Shown here in pieces: positions 21,562-29,065 of a DNA stretch of 33,539 nt. Position 1 is the stretch's first letter. Each line of letters starts with the position of its first letter. The notes under the pieces are model-generated. The model was not told the DNA's origin, ran no database searches, and saw nothing but the letters and a program-made list of their open reading frames with translations. Both the position numbers and the translations under genes were made by a program. This stretch comes from a virus, in IMG/VR virus record IMGVR_UViG_3300023180_005599, positions 1 through 33,539 of that record; one strand, given 5' to 3'.

Positions 21562-21895
21562 TACCTTGAAAATTGTTAAATTTATAGCGATTTTGTAGTT
21601 CAGATGCTTGAGCTGTCATTTCTAAAAAATAATCCCCATCAATTGCCTTATCAAGTGTTTCATACACAGTTTTACCTTCTTGTATTGACAGTTCTCTTGT
21701 GATTGGCATTTGATAGCAATGGTAACCCATAGATTCATGATAAGACACATTATAGTCAGTTTCTACACCATCTGATGTGATAACTTTGTTTTCAGTATAC
21801 AAATCCGAAGGTAGAATTGTTGCTAGTGTGTCAAACAAACTTTCAAGTGATTCTTCTGACAATGGTGATTCAAATTTTAATGTTATAGCATTCAT
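21536..21895 (-). CDS. hypothetical protein
   Basis: This protein has 119 residues, acidic, with SPLSEESLESLFDTLATIL at the start and mixed alpha/beta character; no family recognised. It overlaps the convergent SGNH-like gene by 26 nt at the 3' end. The ATG at 21895 lies 6 nt after an AATAAATA late motif, with no Shine-Dalgarno. No functional link to neighbours is evident. Confidence 0.6.
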   Translation of the reverse strand: MNAITLKFESPLSEESLESLFDTLATILPSDLYTENKVITSDGVETDYNVSYHESMGYHCYQMPITRELSIQEGKTVYETLDKAIDGDYFLEMTAQASELQNRYKFNNFQGTIQEGDLD

Positions 21896-21900
21896 TATAG

Positions 21901-22779
21901 TTATTTATTTAAAATAATTTCGTATGCTGGCGTTAAACAAACTCTATTAACACCATTTTCTCGTTTGAATCTATCCCATTCTTTGTTCTGTGTTGTAGCA
22001 ACTAAACAAGAATCACTAGGTACTAAATCAAACTGTTTGCATATTTTTTCTTGTACGCTTTTATATTGTTGACTTTTAGCAAAAACTGAGCTGTGTTGTG
22101 TTACTTGATTGAATACATCAATAATGGCAGGATTAAAGTATCCAGCACCTTGAATTTCTTTTTGTAAAGGTTCTTCTTTTCTAGAAAAACGAATACCAGA
22201 TCTAAGTAAATTTAAACCATATGGTTTAGAACAACTCCAAAAAACCTGCTGAACATTTTCATACATCTCAATCTTGTGCTCAGCTGTTGTTCCAACAAAT
22301 GCTAAATCTAAATAAATTGGACATTGCAGTCTTATACCAACTTCATCATATCTTTTATCAAAGTTACCTGTAGCACTAAAAGGATTGCTCATATACAATG
22401 GCATATGAGGTATTAGATCTATTACATTATCAGCAACATGATTTGGTTGCTTTAATATAGTAGGATATCTGTATTCTCCAGTAAACACCTGGTAATGTTT
22501 TGTTTTTGCAAGAAAACAATCAATACTTTCATGTATTCCATTTGTTGGATAAGCATATTTAAATTCACTTAGATCTACTACAGGTTCTAAGTATTTTCTC
22601 ACTTGCTGTTGGCATACTTCCCATAATTTGTTTTTTCTTTTTTCAATAGATATATTGCTTTGATCAGTGCTTTGTACATAATCACTTAGTTTGTTGGTTA
22701 AATTTGCAGTTATTTGCTTATCAATTGGCGAATGAATGGCTTTACTTACACCAAAATCTTTATTTGTAATATCAATCAT
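21901..22779 (-). CDS. short PLP aminotransferase-like protein (fold type I)
   Basis: This protein has 292 residues. Although short for the family (usually 350-400), it keeps the order of fold-type I aminotransferase landmarks: YPTNGIHESI near 77, LYMSNPFSATGNFD near 128 (like L-x-NPxxPTG), CPIYLDLAFVG with Asp158 (the PLP pyridine partner), VFWSCSKPYGLNLLRSGIRF with candidate Schiff-base Lys185 and Arg193. The C-terminal small domain appears reduced. If active it would transfer amino groups; it could also be a degenerate family member. It lies in a run with GNAT-like, flavoprotein, methyltransferase and oxygenase genes, separated by 1-2 nt or overlapping, so a shared pathway is likely. Confidence 0.7.
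   Translation of the reverse strand: MIDITNKDFGVSKAIHSPIDKQITANLTNKLSDYVQSTDQSNISIEKRKNKLWEVCQQQVRKYLEPVVDLSEFKYAYPTNGIHESIDCFLAKTKHYQVFTGEYRYPTILKQPNHVADNVIDLIPHMPLYMSNPFSATGNFDKRYDEVGIRLQCPIYLDLAFVGTTAEHKIEMYENVQQVFWSCSKPYGLNLLRSGIRFSRKEEPLQKEIQGAGYFNPAIIDVFNQVTQHSSVFAKSQQYKSVQEKICKQFDLVPSDSCLVATTQNKEWDRFKRENGVNRVCLTPAYEIILNK
21902..21909 (-). promoter_or_regulatory. late promoter AATAAATA, near-leaderless
   Basis: The minus strand reads AATAAATA, ACTATA, ATG at 21895; predicted leader 1 nt. The upstream TAA stop (21901-21903) is embedded. Confidence 0.6.
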
Positions 22780-22780
22780 T

Positions 22781-23410
22781 TTAGTGAATTATGTTTCCTT
22801 CTTTTAGTGCCAATTGTGAATCAAGTTGTTTTCCATTGTGCTGATAATAGACAACATTTTTCTTTGGTTTCCATTTGTAATTTTGATCTTGTAAATTGAT
22901 ACTGTAAAAATACTGCAAGTAATCTGCTTTTGGTGAAACTTTAAATAAGCAATCTGGTTCTAGTTTTAGATTTGTGTACCACTCTGTTTGTGTCCATTTT
23001 TTGAAAGCAGGATCAATCATTTTTTTCTTACGTTGATACAATGCGTTAATGGCTCTGTTTTTAACATCTACTGTGATGTACAGTATTTTATATCCGTGTT
23101 CTCTTGCCCAAGCAATTTGATGATCAGCAACCATAAGCCCGCAGTGTGTATGACGCCATGGCTTTAATATATGATAACGACAAACTCTGGCCGCAACATC
23201 TTCATCTCCAGTGTAGTGCGATGGCTCTACTGCTGAAATTGATATTAACTTGTTGCCAGCAAATACCATCCAGGTTTTTATGTCTGGGTTGTCTGGATCA
23301 TACTTGTCATACGCAAGACTTTCATTGCCTTCTAAAAAGGTCTGTTCTCTAAACTCTTCAATTTGATTTTTATAACTAATATCGTAAACTTTTACTTCAA
23401 GTTTTTCCAT
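22781..23410 (-). CDS. GNAT-like acetyltransferase
   Basis: This protein has 209 residues. KTWMVFAGNKLISISAVEPS and AARVCRYHILKPWRHTHCGL followed by ADHQIAWAREHGYKILYITV and NRAINALYQRKK follow the GNAT strand-helix order, with RHTHCG at the acetyl-CoA-loop position, although the usual Q/R-x-x-G-x-G/A is not exact. The last 60 residues are not typical. Acyl transfer to an amine is the usual activity. It overlaps the flavoprotein gene by 19 nt and has a GGA upstream of ATG 23410. Confidence 0.65.
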   Translation of the reverse strand: MEKLEVKVYDISYKNQIEEFREQTFLEGNESLAYDKYDPDNPDIKTWMVFAGNKLISISAVEPSHYTGDEDVAARVCRYHILKPWRHTHCGLMVADHQIAWAREHGYKILYITVDVKNRAINALYQRKKKMIDPAFKKWTQTEWYTNLKLEPDCLFKVSPKADYLQYFYSINLQDQNYKWKPKKNVVYYQHNGKQLDSQLALKEGNIIH

Positions 23411-23994
23411 TTGTTATTCCAATCAATATATTTTTGTTGCCACTTATTACTTGTGCTGTTGTCATATGACAAATAACGCTGTATAATTTCTGCATCTTGC
23501 TTGTAAAACTCTTCATTGTCTGGTACTACATTTTTCCAACTGTTATTAAAACATTTTGTATAAACAACATTAGCACCAAGTTTGACTAGGATTTCTTTTG
23601 TTGCAGGAAAATGCCTGTTACCACCTTCTTTAAAACTTGGTGTAAAAGTCAACAACAATGTTACACAGTTACTGAAAGGATACTGTGTACCTAAGTTAGA
23701 ATTCATATAACCTTTTACTACTAACCAGTCTAAAAAGTTTTTAAATGCGGCACCCATTTGTCCAGTCATTTCTGGTACAGCAAACACAAACTGATTGTAT
23801 TCGTATAACTTTGTAATAAGTTTATCTACTTCTTGTGGTACTACCCCATCTGATGCATTTGAGTTTATTACCGGTATGTCATAGTTCGCCAAACTGTCTA
23901 CATCAAATACACAGTGTTTGCTTAGTAATTGTAATCCTCTATAATTGATGCTGTCAGGTGAGGCACTGCCACTTAATGCGATTGTTTTTGTCAT
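23392..23994 (-). CDS. NADPH-dependent FMN reductase-like flavoprotein
   Basis: This protein has 200 residues. IALSGSASPDSINYRGLQLL is the phosphate-binding loop of the FMN-reductase (flavodoxin-like) family, and FAVPEMTGQMGAAFKNFLDWL matches the P-E-Y-N-G-S-x-P-x-x-L-K-N-x-x-D-W region, with Tyr replaced by Met. These proteins reduce FMN or quinones using NAD(P)H. Here it could supply electrons to the oxygenases or reduce a pathway intermediate. It is preceded 2 nt earlier by the methyltransferase stop, with AGGA before ATG 23994. Confidence 0.8.
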   Translation of the reverse strand: MTKTIALSGSASPDSINYRGLQLLSKHCVFDVDSLANYDIPVINSNASDGVVPQEVDKLITKLYEYNQFVFAVPEMTGQMGAAFKNFLDWLVVKGYMNSNLGTQYPFSNCVTLLLTFTPSFKEGGNRHFPATKEILVKLGANVVYTKCFNNSWKNVVPDNEEFYKQDAEIIQRYLSYDNSTSNKWQQKYIDWNNKWKNLK

Positions 23995-23996
23995 TG

Positions 23997-24650
23997 CTAT
24001 ATCCTAACATCCATAACAACTCTGTGACCTAACCACATATCTAAATCAAACTCATACCAGTCATGATCAAAATTTTTATAATAAGTAAGATCAATTGTTT
24101 CATGTGCATTGTCTTTGTGTACATGAGTCTGTTCTTTTAACGTTTCTTGTATAATAACTCTTTTTGGTTTGTAATAATCTACAAGTCTATCAAACAAGTC
24201 TGTATGATATCCTGACTCAGCATAAAATTCTTCATGACATGGCTGACAGTAAATCAATACTCCACTCATAATTAGTGTGTCAACTGCAAAATTAACTTTT
24301 AGCACTTGTTCATCATTCCATGTTCCTACACGATATTCTACATTAGAATGATCCTTCCAATCTTGTACTGCTTTTGCAATTGGCAAAGGTGAAGTATCAA
24401 AACCCATATAATTATAATTTTTATAACCTCTTTTGTAAATTAAATGATTTACCATGCCCATTCTACAACCAATATCAACAATACCTGTACAGTTGTTATC
24501 AACAATTATATCTGCTTGTTTATTAAAAATTGGCCTTGCTACCATTGAATCTAAATAGTTCATATCTTCTACAAGATATTCTTTTTTCATTTTAACTTTC
24601 CAAGTAACCGGTTTACCTTGATACTCAGGCCATAAAATATTTTTTGTCAT
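23997..24650 (-). CDS. class I SAM-dependent methyltransferase
   Basis: This protein has 217 residues. IVDIGCRMGMVNHLIYKRG is motif I (D-x-G-C-R-x-G), followed by YMGFDTS as motif II and FAVDTLIMSGVLIYC as motif IV. The start ATG 24650 overlaps the preceding stop (ATGA); an in-frame TTG at 24659 is less likely. The target is unknown. Its place between a flavoprotein and a 2OG oxygenase suggests methylation of a small molecule or peptide rather than DNA; no DNA-methylase D/N-P-P-Y motif is present. Confidence 0.82.
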   Translation of the reverse strand: MTKNILWPEYQGKPVTWKVKMKKEYLVEDMNYLDSMVARPIFNKQADIIVDNNCTGIVDIGCRMGMVNHLIYKRGYKNYNYMGFDTSPLPIAKAVQDWKDHSNVEYRVGTWNDEQVLKVNFAVDTLIMSGVLIYCQPCHEEFYAESGYHTDLFDRLVDYYKPKRVIIQETLKEQTHVHKDNAHETIDLTYYKNFDHDWYEFDLDMWLGHRVVMDVRI

Positions 24651-25216
24651 ACAGAGCAAACCTCATCAATAGAAATCACTGGAATATCTTTTTGTTCAAT
24701 TCGATTTTGTGGTATATTTGGATAGCCTGTTATGGCTCTTTTGTTACCTTTTGATAGTAGATTTCCAGAATGTGATATTTGAGTGTTATTTAAAACTATT
24801 ATATCTCCGGTAGTGTAAACAACTTCATCAAATACTTTTCCTGCTGTGTCATGAAAACGTAAATTAAAATCTCCTTCTAAGTTGATAAATGCACATATTC
24901 TAGCAGTAACATTATCAAAACTTTGTTTTTTTACCGGATCAATATGAGGTTCTAACACTGTTGTTGACTTACGCCAATCCCATAAAAAAAAGTAATCCAT
25001 AAATGTACAATTTACATATTTTTCAAAAATGTCTTTTATATCAGTTGGCAAGTCTAAAATATTTTTATGATATGTGGGAGATAGTGGAAATGAAGTATAA
25101 TCAGAAACCTGCGACTGATCAAGATCATAAGTGTCTAAAGGATACAGTGTATCTAGTCTATCAACTAGATTTGGTATATCAATGTCAGTTTTTATAATTT
25201 TATAATATGTTGGCAT
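24647..25216 (-). CDS. 2OG-Fe(II) oxygenase-like protein, H-x-D...H...R type
   Basis: This protein has 189 residues. The candidate facial triad is His91, Asp93 (VLEPHIDP) and His149 (NTQISHSG), with Arg160 for 2-oxoglutarate (KGNKRAITGY). The jelly-roll strand pattern (ARICAFINLEGDF, TTGDIIVLNN) fits the superfamily. The protein is at the short end of the superfamily range and its substrate cannot be told. It sits between the methyltransferase gene (4-nt overlap) and another oxygenase gene (7-nt gap). Confidence 0.72.
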   Translation of the reverse strand: MPTYYKIIKTDIDIPNLVDRLDTLYPLDTYDLDQSQVSDYTSFPLSPTYHKNILDLPTDIKDIFEKYVNCTFMDYFFLWDWRKSTTVLEPHIDPVKKQSFDNVTARICAFINLEGDFNLRFHDTAGKVFDEVVYTTGDIIVLNNTQISHSGNLLSKGNKRAITGYPNIPQNRIEQKDIPVISIDEVCSV

Positions 25217-25223
25217 TAATAAT

Positions 25224-25871
25224 TTACCATACCCAACTTACAAATGTGTATCTTACTCCTTTGGTTATTTCTGTAACTCTATGAGGATACAAAAAATTAC
25301 TAGGAAAGAATATAACTTCACCTTTATCTAAGTAGTAGTTTTCTTTATCCCAAAATCTTAAATAACCACCTTCGTAATCACCACTTAAACTTCCTACCAT
25401 TGAAACTGTTGGTATACCTTTTCTTTTACCATCAAACACATGTCTTACATGATCACAGTGTTCAGTCATATCATTGGTTTGATGATATTTTATAAACTTA
25501 GGATCAGTAAAACCTCTGTAATAATCATACCATGGTAAGTCTTTTAAATGTTCTTTTACATAATAATCTAAACCAGTTTTTAAACTAGATCTTACTTTTT
25601 CTAATGTTTTTTGATTTTGTAATAGAGCTAAACTGTAATTTTCTTCTAGCCCGGTAAAATCTTTGTTGTTAAACAGATCATTCCAGTCAACACTTAAAGT
25701 TGACCCTGCAAGTCCGTCAGTTTGTTTTTTAGTATCTTCATAAGCATTTACTTCATCTTTAGGAAATGCTTTCCATGTGCTTTCATCATCAAGCATGTTT
25801 CGAACTTCATCACAAACGTCGTCATCAATAAATTTTGCTTTGTAAACATAATGCTCGATATTATGATTCAT
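25224..25871 (-). CDS. prolyl-4-hydroxylase-like 2OG-Fe(II) oxygenase
   Basis: This protein has 215 residues. Ligands are His138, Asp140 (MTEHCDHVRHVF), His197 (NFLYPHRV) and Arg207 as the 2-oxoglutarate anchor (KGVRYTFVSW). The strand SMVGSLSGDYEGGYLRFWD and GEVIFFPSNFLYPHRVTEIT are characteristic of the P4H-type subfamily widespread in marine phages. Such enzymes hydroxylate prolyl or other side chains. GGAG lies 7 nt before ATG 25871. Confidence 0.88.
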   Translation of the reverse strand: MNHNIEHYVYKAKFIDDDVCDEVRNMLDDESTWKAFPKDEVNAYEDTKKQTDGLAGSTLSVDWNDLFNNKDFTGLEENYSLALLQNQKTLEKVRSSLKTGLDYYVKEHLKDLPWYDYYRGFTDPKFIKYHQTNDMTEHCDHVRHVFDGKRKGIPTVSMVGSLSGDYEGGYLRFWDKENYYLDKGEVIFFPSNFLYPHRVTEITKGVRYTFVSWVW

Positions 25872-25873
25872 TA

Positions 25874-26686
25874 TTATTCTCCAATCTTTGCATAATCACT
25901 TGCTAGTCTCCATAGCAATCTATTATTGTCTAGAACTGGTGTTCTACGATGTAAACTTGTAAATTGATCCATCATTAACAAATCACCTTCTTTAAAAATA
26001 TGATGATATTGATATTTTGATCTAAAGATTATTGGTTTTAAACGCTCAATCATTTTTTCATGATCAATTAATTTTTTATCTTCCCAGGCTTTTATGATAA
26101 AATGATAAGGAAAATAAAAATAATATTCTCCAGTGTGCGGATGCTGATCTACCAATTTACGAATACTGCCTTTGTTTTTGCTCATAAACTCTAGTTCAGG
26201 ATCATCATCTTCCAAATCGTATATGGTATTATTTTTGAATTTTAGTCTAATATTAATTGATTTCCAATACTCTTGTTCATCTTTAGACAAGTCATAAAAT
26301 GGCATACTGGTATGACACACACTGAGTGTGGTATTAATATCTTCTTTGACACAATATAAACTGATTAAAATTTTATCAATCAAGTGTCTCGAATTACCAT
26401 TTGAATGCCAACCTAATTCAGTATCTCCAAACATACCAATTTTGTTTCCGTCTTTGTCACGTTTACCTGTTACTAAAAACAGTTCTGGATGATCTTTCGG
26501 ATTCATAAACAAACCAGGCGCTTCACAATCGCCAAACCGTTTCTGCATCAAAACAATCTGTGATTCAGTAAATTTTTGATCATAAAAAACAGCAACACCT
26601 TGTTTTTGAATTTGCGTTGCAATTTCTTTTAATCTCTGATCAGATACTTCTAATATGTTTTCTGTACTCTTAAAAGGTGTTATCAT
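25874..26686 (-). CDS. TauD-like 2OG oxygenase with Asn in the Fe triad
   Basis: This protein has 270 residues. The TauD/TfdA fold is indicated by TELGWHSNGNSR (His94) and, near the C-terminus, GDLLMMDQFTSLHRRTPV (His246) and RLLWRLASDY (Arg260). The iron motif is normally H-x-D or H-x-E; here the third residue is Asn96. The same change occurs in the other TauD-like protein (29066-30019). Either iron is bound by two His and another ligand, chemistry differs, or the enzyme is inactive. AAGGA precedes ATG 26686. Confidence 0.82.
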   Translation of the reverse strand: MITPFKSTENILEVSDQRLKEIATQIQKQGVAVFYDQKFTESQIVLMQKRFGDCEAPGLFMNPKDHPELFLVTGKRDKDGNKIGMFGDTELGWHSNGNSRHLIDKILISLYCVKEDINTTLSVCHTSMPFYDLSKDEQEYWKSINIRLKFKNNTIYDLEDDDPELEFMSKNKGSIRKLVDQHPHTGEYYFYFPYHFIIKAWEDKKLIDHEKMIERLKPIIFRSKYQYHHIFKEGDLLMMDQFTSLHRRTPVLDNNRLLWRLASDYAKIGE

Positions 26687-26695
26687 GCTGTTTCC

Positions 26696-27430
26696 TTATT
26701 TTACAGTTTCAAGTGTTTGAATATCTTCTTGTGTTGGCAGTGAAAACATCAATGCAATTCTATCTTCAGTGCCTCTATGTTCAACTGAGTGTTTTAGTCC
26801 AACGTTTAAAAAGTATGCTGAACCATCAGATGGCATTTGATATTCTTCTTCTACACCTCTACGCCATATTTTGTTATAAACATTTTCTGTACCTTGAATT
26901 GGCACAATAATTCTTATTGCATATTCAGGACCATAGTCAATGTGAGGAGTGAGATATTTGCCTGCTCTAATTCTTGACAGTCTAACTCTGATAGGCGTTG
27001 CATTAAATTGCCCTTCAATTGCTTCTTTTAGATAAGAATTTTGATAAATTGGTAAAGGATGATGCCAATTGTGTTCATTCATTGGCGCCGGTAATCCTTC
27101 AAGTCTACGAGTTTTTGTTCTGTACTTTTGTGTCTTTGATACTCCCAACGACTCGCTGTTTGCTGTAATCTTACATTCTTCTCTTAATTGTGTTAAATCC
27201 AATACATCATTTAAAGATTGTTCGTAGTAAGTTAAATTGATTTGATCAAAATGATGATAGTTATCTGAAGCAAGATCTTCATGTACAGCACACAGACCTC
27301 TGTTTGCCTGATACACATTAACCCATTCTTCATTCAAACGTTTTACTTCTTGTCTAAGTTTTTCAATGTCAAATTTAATACCTGGAATAGGTGCTACACT
27401 TGGTAATTGATATTTTGTTCTTGTTTCCAT
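26696..27430 (-). CDS. aspartyl/asparaginyl-hydroxylase-like 2OG oxygenase
   Basis: This protein has 244 residues from ATG 27430, chosen over ATG 27439 because AAGGA lies 8 nt before it and abuts the other. Triad: His163, Asp165 (YLTPHIDYGPE), His214 or His218 (GLKHSVEHRG) and Arg224 (DRIALMFSL). The IRIIVPIQGTEN strand and FLNVGLKHSVEHRG segment are typical of the AspH-like branch. It is the first gene after a sigma70 promoter and heads a tightly spaced run down to 21901. Confidence 0.85.
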   Translation of the reverse strand: METRTKYQLPSVAPIPGIKFDIEKLRQEVKRLNEEWVNVYQANRGLCAVHEDLASDNYHHFDQINLTYYEQSLNDVLDLTQLREECKITANSESLGVSKTQKYRTKTRRLEGLPAPMNEHNWHHPLPIYQNSYLKEAIEGQFNATPIRVRLSRIRAGKYLTPHIDYGPEYAIRIIVPIQGTENVYNKIWRRGVEEEYQMPSDGSAYFLNVGLKHSVEHRGTEDRIALMFSLPTQEDIQTLETVK

Positions 27431-27450
27431 TGTCTTCATCCTTCTGCATT

Positions 27451-27479
27451 ATTATATATGTATTATAATGCACATGCAA
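27451..27479 (-). promoter_or_regulatory. sigma70-type promoter for the oxygenase/methyltransferase run
   Basis: The -35 TTGCAT (27474-27479), 17-nt spacer and -10 TATAAT (27451-27456) fill the gap after the desaturase stop. Predicted start near 27444 with a leader of about 14 nt carrying AGAAGGA. Confidence 0.6.
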
Positions 27480-28196
27480 TCATTTTCTTAATAAAGGTAC
27501 CACGTATTTTCCACCCACATCCCATGGACCAAGTATTAATCTACTAACATCATCATGATGATTATCGTGATATCCTTCTCCCCACATGATCATATTGCTT
27601 ATAAAATCAATAGTAGTTGGTTCTGCTTCTTTACCATTGTGGCCAAAATAGTTTAGATAAGTCAAAAAGAACCATGCATGAGTAAAATTAAATGCCATCC
27701 ACACAACCAACCAAGGATTAATCAATGCATGAAGTACTACTGCCGCACTGTAAAGTTTCCAATAGTGTTTGGTTGTAAACACAGCATCTCTTTTACGTAA
27801 AAATCTTCTCATAGGTATAGCACCACTTGGTGTTTGATATCTACCCATCAGCATCTTCCACCAACCTAGATGTTTAGGTGAGTGTGTGTCTAGTTCAGTA
27901 TCACTGTACTTGTGATGATTTAGATGTGCAACAACATTATGTCCCGGAGGTCCTACTGCACTTATTACAGTTGATGCCAATAATATTTTTCTACCTATCC
28001 AGCTTGGTTCAAACTGATCATGACACAGCCATCTGTGATAGGCAATCTGTGCCAAGTTGTTTGTGATGTGACCTGCTAACGTAAAAATCAATGCAAGTTC
28101 CCATGACCCGCCCATAATAAAGTAAGCAGGAATACCTACAATTGCGATGACAAACATCGCTATAATTTTTAATGTTACCCAGTCTATGTATTTCAT
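27480..28196 (-). CDS. fatty-acid desaturase (second of a pair)
   Basis: This integral membrane diiron enzyme has 238 residues. All three His boxes are present: HRWLCH (54-59), HLNHH (91-95) and YHDNHHDD near the C-terminus, with hydrophobic helices around 10-28, 33-50 and two between boxes 2 and 3. It is shorter than typical acyl-CoA or acyl-lipid delta-9 desaturases (about 300). It introduces a double bond in an acyl chain using electrons from ferredoxin or cytochrome b5. ATG overlaps the stop of the first desaturase (ATGA). The two are divergent enough to suggest different substrates or positions. Confidence 0.88.
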   Translation of the reverse strand: MKYIDWVTLKIIAMFVIAIVGIPAYFIMGGSWELALIFTLAGHITNNLAQIAYHRWLCHDQFEPSWIGRKILLASTVISAVGPPGHNVVAHLNHHKYSDTELDTHSPKHLGWWKMLMGRYQTPSGAIPMRRFLRKRDAVFTTKHYWKLYSAAVVLHALINPWLVVWMAFNFTHAWFFLTYLNYFGHNGKEAEPTTIDFISNMIMWGEGYHDNHHDDVSRLILGPWDVGGKYVVPLLRK

Positions 28197-28960
28197 TTTG
28201 TTACATTAACTTTCTTGTCTTTTACAGAGAGCAATTTGATAAACCAACCACCTAAATCAAATTCCCACCATTTGTGTTTGAAACTTGGATTGTTAGGGTC
28301 AGCATGATGATTGTTGTGCCAACCTTCTCCCCACATTAAGATACCAAGCAAAGGTATGTTGGTTGAATTGTCTGTTGTTTCATGATTTCTGTAACCAAAC
28401 ATGTGTGTCAATGTGTTGATAAATGATCCTGCATTCCATAGTATCATTGCAGGAAACAAGTATGCCGCAACTAGCAACATTGGATCAATCAACAACCATA
28501 ATACTGCTATTACTAAATGTATTTGAAAATACCATTTGTGTAAAAACATGTGAAAAGAATCTTTAATCAAATGCATGGCATATTTAGGATGTGGTGATTC
28601 AAACATGCTTAACCATTGCACTCTAAAAAATCCTTGATGTTGAGGTGAATGAGGATCACGTTCTTGGTCAGTAAAATGATGGTGCTCTCTATGAACTGCT
28701 ACCCATCCTATTGTTGATCCAGTTAAACCGTAAGTACCTGCTAATGATCCAAAATAATAAAACCACTTTGGTGCTGGCCAACTCTTGTGTGATAAAAGCC
28801 TGTGAAATGTCATAGTCATTCCAAAGCAACCGGTGACAAAATATACAAAAACTGCTATGATCCAATGATACCATTCACCGTACATTATCATAGGAATAAT
28901 ACTCAGATGTGCTACAATCTGACTAAAAAGCAATAACCATTTAAAATAATTTTGTTTCAT
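28193..28960 (-). CDS. fatty-acid desaturase (first of a pair)
   Basis: This protein has 255 residues. His boxes: HRLLSH (53-58), HREHH (90-94) and WHNNHHADP near the C-terminus. The DQERDPHSPQHQGFFRVQW segment after box 2 is standard for delta-9-type desaturases. Four helices are visible. With its partner it could remodel host membrane fluidity or make a lipid used elsewhere. ATG 28960 lies 5 nt after a TATAAT, near-leaderless; a late motif lies farther upstream, so both early and late expression are possible. Confidence 0.92.
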   Translation of the reverse strand: MKQNYFKWLLLFSQIVAHLSIIPMIMYGEWYHWIIAVFVYFVTGCFGMTMTFHRLLSHKSWPAPKWFYYFGSLAGTYGLTGSTIGWVAVHREHHHFTDQERDPHSPQHQGFFRVQWLSMFESPHPKYAMHLIKDSFHMFLHKWYFQIHLVIAVLWLLIDPMLLVAAYLFPAMILWNAGSFINTLTHMFGYRNHETTDNSTNIPLLGILMWGEGWHNNHHADPNNPSFKHKWWEFDLGGWFIKLLSVKDKKVNVTK

Positions 28961-28965
28961 ACTTT

Positions 28966-28994
28966 ATTATACATTGTTTTAGTTTAAAAATCAA
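28966..28994 (-). promoter_or_regulatory. sigma70-type promoter, near-leaderless, for desaturases
   Basis: The -35 TTGATT (28989-28994), 17-nt spacer and -10 TATAAT (28966-28971) are followed by AAAGT and ATG. The gap 28961-29065 holds nothing else but the late motif at 29016-29023. Confidence 0.55.
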
Positions 28995-29015
28995 AGTTTT
29001 TATAAGTTTTATTTG

Positions 29016-29023
29016 TATTTATT
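29016..29023 (-). promoter_or_regulatory. candidate late promoter AATAAATA upstream of desaturases
   Basis: The octamer has predicted start near 29010 and a 50-nt leader without a clear Shine-Dalgarno. Weaker than the other late sites by position. Confidence 0.4.
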
Positions 29024-29065
29024 AATGATCTTTAAACCACTGATCTATATCAAAGTTAGAATACA

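Noticed and set aside
27446-27478. Imperfect palindrome TGCATTATA...TATAATAATGCA considered as a terminator
   Set aside because: No T-run follows and the stem is AT-only; the bases are better explained as a sigma70 promoter.
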